Positions 61,985 to 64,000 of a stretch of DNA of 64,000 nt are shown here, piece after piece. This stretch comes from Paracoccus stylophorae. Its GTDB lineage: Bacteria; Pseudomonadota; Alphaproteobacteria; Rhodobacterales; Rhodobacteraceae. A program made the position numbers and the translations under genes. The stretch covers positions 1,097,001 through 1,161,000 of the forward strand of contig NZ_CP067134.1 of NCBI RefSeq assembly GCF_028553765.1. Reading direction: 5' to 3'. A model generated the notes under the pieces. It saw nothing but the letters and a program-made list of their open reading frames with translations, did not search any database and was not told where the DNA came from. Positions within the stretch are counted from its first letter, which is position 1; each line of letters starts with the position of its first letter.

Positions 61985-62236
61985 TCAGTCCTGACGCTTT
62001 TCCGCCTCAAGCGCGTCCAGCCGCGCCTTCAGTTCGCTGTTTTCGGTCCGCGCCTTGATCGCCATCTCGCGCACGGCCTCGAACTCCTCGCGGGTGACGA
62101 AATCGCGGTCGGCAAGCCAGCGATCGACCCAGCCCTTCATCGCGGTCTCGGCCTCGGTCCTGGCGCCCTGGGCCACGCCCATCGCGTTCGTCATCAGTTT
62201 CGACATGTCGTCGAAGAACTTGTTCTGCGTCGTCAT
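61985..62236 (-). CDS. ubiK: UbiK/YqiC-type accessory factor (BMFP domain)
   Basis: The 83-residue protein (MTTQNKFFDDMSKLMTNAMG, ending in the coiled coil ENSELKARLDALEAEKRQ) is a BMFP/YqiC homologue. In E. coli UbiK assists aerobic ubiquinone synthesis in the UbiJ complex; the same is inferred here. It directly abuts the convergent DUF6476 gene. Confidence 0.87.
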   Translation of the reverse strand: MTTQNKFFDDMSKLMTNAMGVAQGARTEAETAMKGWVDRWLADRDFVTREEFEAVREMAIKARTENSELKARLDALEAEKRQD

Positions 62237-62445
62237 CTGATCGGGTCCCCAAATCTTGCCTGCGCCCAATATGGGTCGGCAGGCGGCGGGGTTCAATCCG
62301 CGCCGCTCAAGCAGGCTTGCGCGTGGCGCCCCGGCAGGCGCGCGGCCCCGGTGTCGGCGGTTTGCTGCCGTGACCGCGTCAGATCGCGCGTTGACACCGC
62401 CCGCCCCACGGCTAGCTTGCGCCGCGATATCCACGCCGAGGCCGC

Positions 62446-63333
62446 ATGATCCCGTTTCCCGACATCTCGCCCGAGATCTTCACCCTGCATCTGGGCGGGC
62501 TGTCGCTGTCGCTGCGGTGGTATGCGCTGGCCTATCTGGCGGGGCTGCTGATCGGCTGGCGGATCATGGTGCGGATGATGCGCCGCGACGCGATCTGGGG
62601 CGACCGCGCGCCCATGCGGCCCGATGGCGTGGACGATCTGCTGACCTGGGTGATCCTGGGCGTGATCCTGGGCGGCAGGCTAGGTTTCGTGCTGTTCTAC
62701 GAGCCCGGATTCTACCTGTCCAACCCGGCCGAGATCGTCAAGGTCTGGCAGGGCGGGATGAGCTTTCACGGCGGGTTCGCCGGGGTGATCGTGGCGGCGT
62801 GGCTGTTTTGCCGGGCGCACGACATTCCGCCGCTGCGGCTGGCCGACGCGATGGCGGTCGTGGCGCCGATCGGGCTGTTCTTCGGCCGCGTCGCCAATTT
62901 CATCAATGCCGAGCTTTGGGGCCGGCCCACCGATCTGCCCTGGGGGGTGATCTTTCCGGGCGAGGCGGCGCAGACCTGTCCGGGCGTCATGGGCCCCTGC
63001 GCACGCCATCCCAGCCAGCTTTACGAAGCCGGGCTTGAGGGGCTGGTGCTGGGCCTGATCCTGTGGGCGGTGGTGCGCGCAGGCGGGCTGCGCCGCCCCG
63101 GCCTTGCATTCGGCATCTTCCTGTCGGGATACGGGCTGGCGCGGATATTCGTCGAGTTGTTCCGCGTCGCCGACCCGCAATTCATCACCCCCGACAACCC
63201 GCTGGGGCATGTGCTGGGCGGGCCGGTATTCGGGCTGACGATGGGCCAGCTTCTGTCGCTGCCGATGCTGATTCTGGGGCTGTTCTTTATCCTGCGCGCA
63301 AGGCGGCGGGCACCGGCTGCCGCAGGCGCATGA
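62446..63333 (+). CDS. lgt: Prolipoprotein diacylglyceryl transferase
   Basis: The 295-residue inner-membrane enzyme has about seven membrane segments and the Lgt signatures [38 protein letters not shown] and [13 protein letters not shown]. It moves diacylglycerol from phosphatidylglycerol to the lipobox Cys of prolipoproteins. The next gene overlaps its stop by 4 bp (ATGA). Confidence 0.96.
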   Translation: MIPFPDISPEIFTLHLGGLSLSLRWYALAYLAGLLIGWRIMVRMMRRDAIWGDRAPMRPDGVDDLLTWVILGVILGGRLGFVLFYEPGFYLSNPAEIVKVWQGGMSFHGGFAGVIVAAWLFCRAHDIPPLRLADAMAVVAPIGLFFGRVANFINAELWGRPTDLPWGVIFPGEAAQTCPGVMGPCARHPSQLYEAGLEGLVLGLILWAVVRAGGLRRPGLAFGIFLSGYGLARIFVELFRVADPQFITPDNPLGHVLGGPVFGLTMGQLLSLPMLILGLFFILRARRRAPAAAGA

Positions 63334-64000
63334 CGGCGCTGGAGCGCATCATCGCCGCGCGCATCCGCGCCACCGGTCCGATGACGCTGGCCGACTACAT
63401 GGAGACCTGCCTGTTGCATCCGCAGCACGGATATTACGCCACGCGCGATCCGTTCGGGCGCGCGGGCGATTTCACCACCGCGCCCGAAATCTCGCAGATC
63501 TTCGGCGAGATCTGCGGTCTGGCGCTGGCGCAGGCGTGGATGGACCAGGGCCGACCGGCGCCCTTCACCCTGGCCGAGCCGGGGCCGGGGCGCGGCACGC
63601 TGATGGCCGACATGCTGCGCGCTTTGCGCGTCGCGCCGGGCATGCGCGAGGCGGCCCGGATCGCGCTGATCGAGGCGTCGCCGCATCTGCGTAAGATCCA
63701 GCGCGACAGGCTGGGCCATGTGCAGCATCTGGACCGCGCCGACGATCTGCCGCAACAGCCGCTGTTCCTGATCGCGAACGAGTTTTTCGATGCCCTGCCG
63801 ATCCGCCAGTTCCAGCGCGTCGAGGACGGCTGGGCCGAGCGCGTGGTGACGCTGGGCCCGGACGGGCTGCGCATGGCGCTGGCGCCGCCGGTCGATCTGC
63901 CGCGTCCGGGGCAGCCAGGCGACGTGGTCGAGGATCGCCCCGCCGCGCCCGCGATCGTCGCCGCCATGGCCGGCCGGATTGCCGCCCATGGCGGTGCCGC
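63330..64000 (+). CDS. SAM-dependent methyltransferase, MidA/NDUFAF7 type, cut by the right edge
   Basis: The visible 223 residues begin [20 protein letters not shown] and carry the DUF185 pattern: [20 protein letters not shown], the SAM site [17 protein letters not shown], and [18 protein letters not shown]. The mitochondrial homologue NDUFAF7 methylates an arginine of complex I subunit NDUFS2; a similar role is plausible in a bacterium with complex I. The C-terminus is outside the window. It is coupled to lgt. Confidence 0.9.
   Translation, partial: MTALERIIAARIRATGPMTLADYMETCLLHPQHGYYATRDPFGRAGDFTTAPEISQIFGEICGLALAQAWMDQGRPAPFTLAEPGPGRGTLMADMLRALRVAPGMREAARIALIEASPHLRKIQRDRLGHVQHLDRADDLPQQPLFLIANEFFDALPIRQFQRVEDGWAERVVTLGPDGLRMALAPPVDLPRPGQPGDVVEDRPAAPAIVAAMAGRIAAHGGA

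Overview
This 64 kb window is a chromosomal segment of a GC-rich alphaproteobacterium, most likely Paracoccus or a close relative in the Rhodobacteraceae/Paracoccaceae. That placement is inferred from several things: very high GC and GC3; a DUF1476 protein matching the Paracoccus F1FO-ATPase zeta inhibitor; a GAAC-N7-GAAC LexA box in front of recA; and the gene orders nnr-glnB-glnA, recA-alaS, rluD/DUF6476/rpoH and lgt-midA. I see no phage, insertion sequence, CRISPR array or rRNA. The window is mostly core and metabolic, with a few accessory insertions.

Layout. 1-12 kb: a sulfotransferase-like fragment, a ferric-iron ABC permease, tRNA-Thr(TGT), a YmdB-type phosphodiesterase, two convergent paralogous SLC13/TrkA-C transporters, a YebC/PmpR regulator, an argP-like regulator broken by an in-frame TGA beside an intact lysE exporter, an EamA exporter, the zeta inhibitor, and purC-purS. 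12-17 kb: a polar amino acid or polyamine ABC transporter (ATPase, binding protein, two permeases) coupled to a glutamine-synthetase-like ligase. 17-24 kb: a Lpd-like flavoprotein, a DEAD-box helicase with a probable frameshifted tail, ssb, a lytic transglycosylase and two small hypotheticals. 23-31 kb: recA (SOS box, terminator), alaS, DUF1330, tRNA-Leu(TAG), nnr, glnB and glnA. 31-43 kb: a Na+/H+ antiporter with a cNMP domain, tex, an AGE epimerase, a transglutaminase, a tctCBA tripartite carrier, and cobD with a CobC-like phosphatase.

43-52.5 kb is a leucine/isovalerate degradation operon: ivd, an acyl-CoA synthetase, an LprI-like gene, mccB, a macro-domain gene, mccA, hmgL and a methylglutaconyl-CoA hydratase. 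It has a promoter and a perfect TGAACG-N2-CGTTCA operator in front. The macro-domain gene sits between the two carboxylase subunits and is flanked by inverted copies of an intergenic repeat, which suggests a small cassette. 52.5-64 kb: a second EamA exporter, glyA, nadK, an orphan Trp/Tyr-rich gene with an AT-rich promoter region, an amidase, a degenerate M48-like membrane protein, rpoH, rluD, DUF6476, UbiK, lgt and the start of midA.

The observations most worth a second look are these: the orphan gene at 56.0-57.0 kb with its own promoter and a 10-bp-arm palindrome; a shared ATTTGCA-N5-TGCAA box in front of both EamA genes; the macro-domain cassette; the Trp-to-TGA change in the argP-like gene; the helicase frameshift; and the nnr reading frame that ends inside tRNA-Leu.
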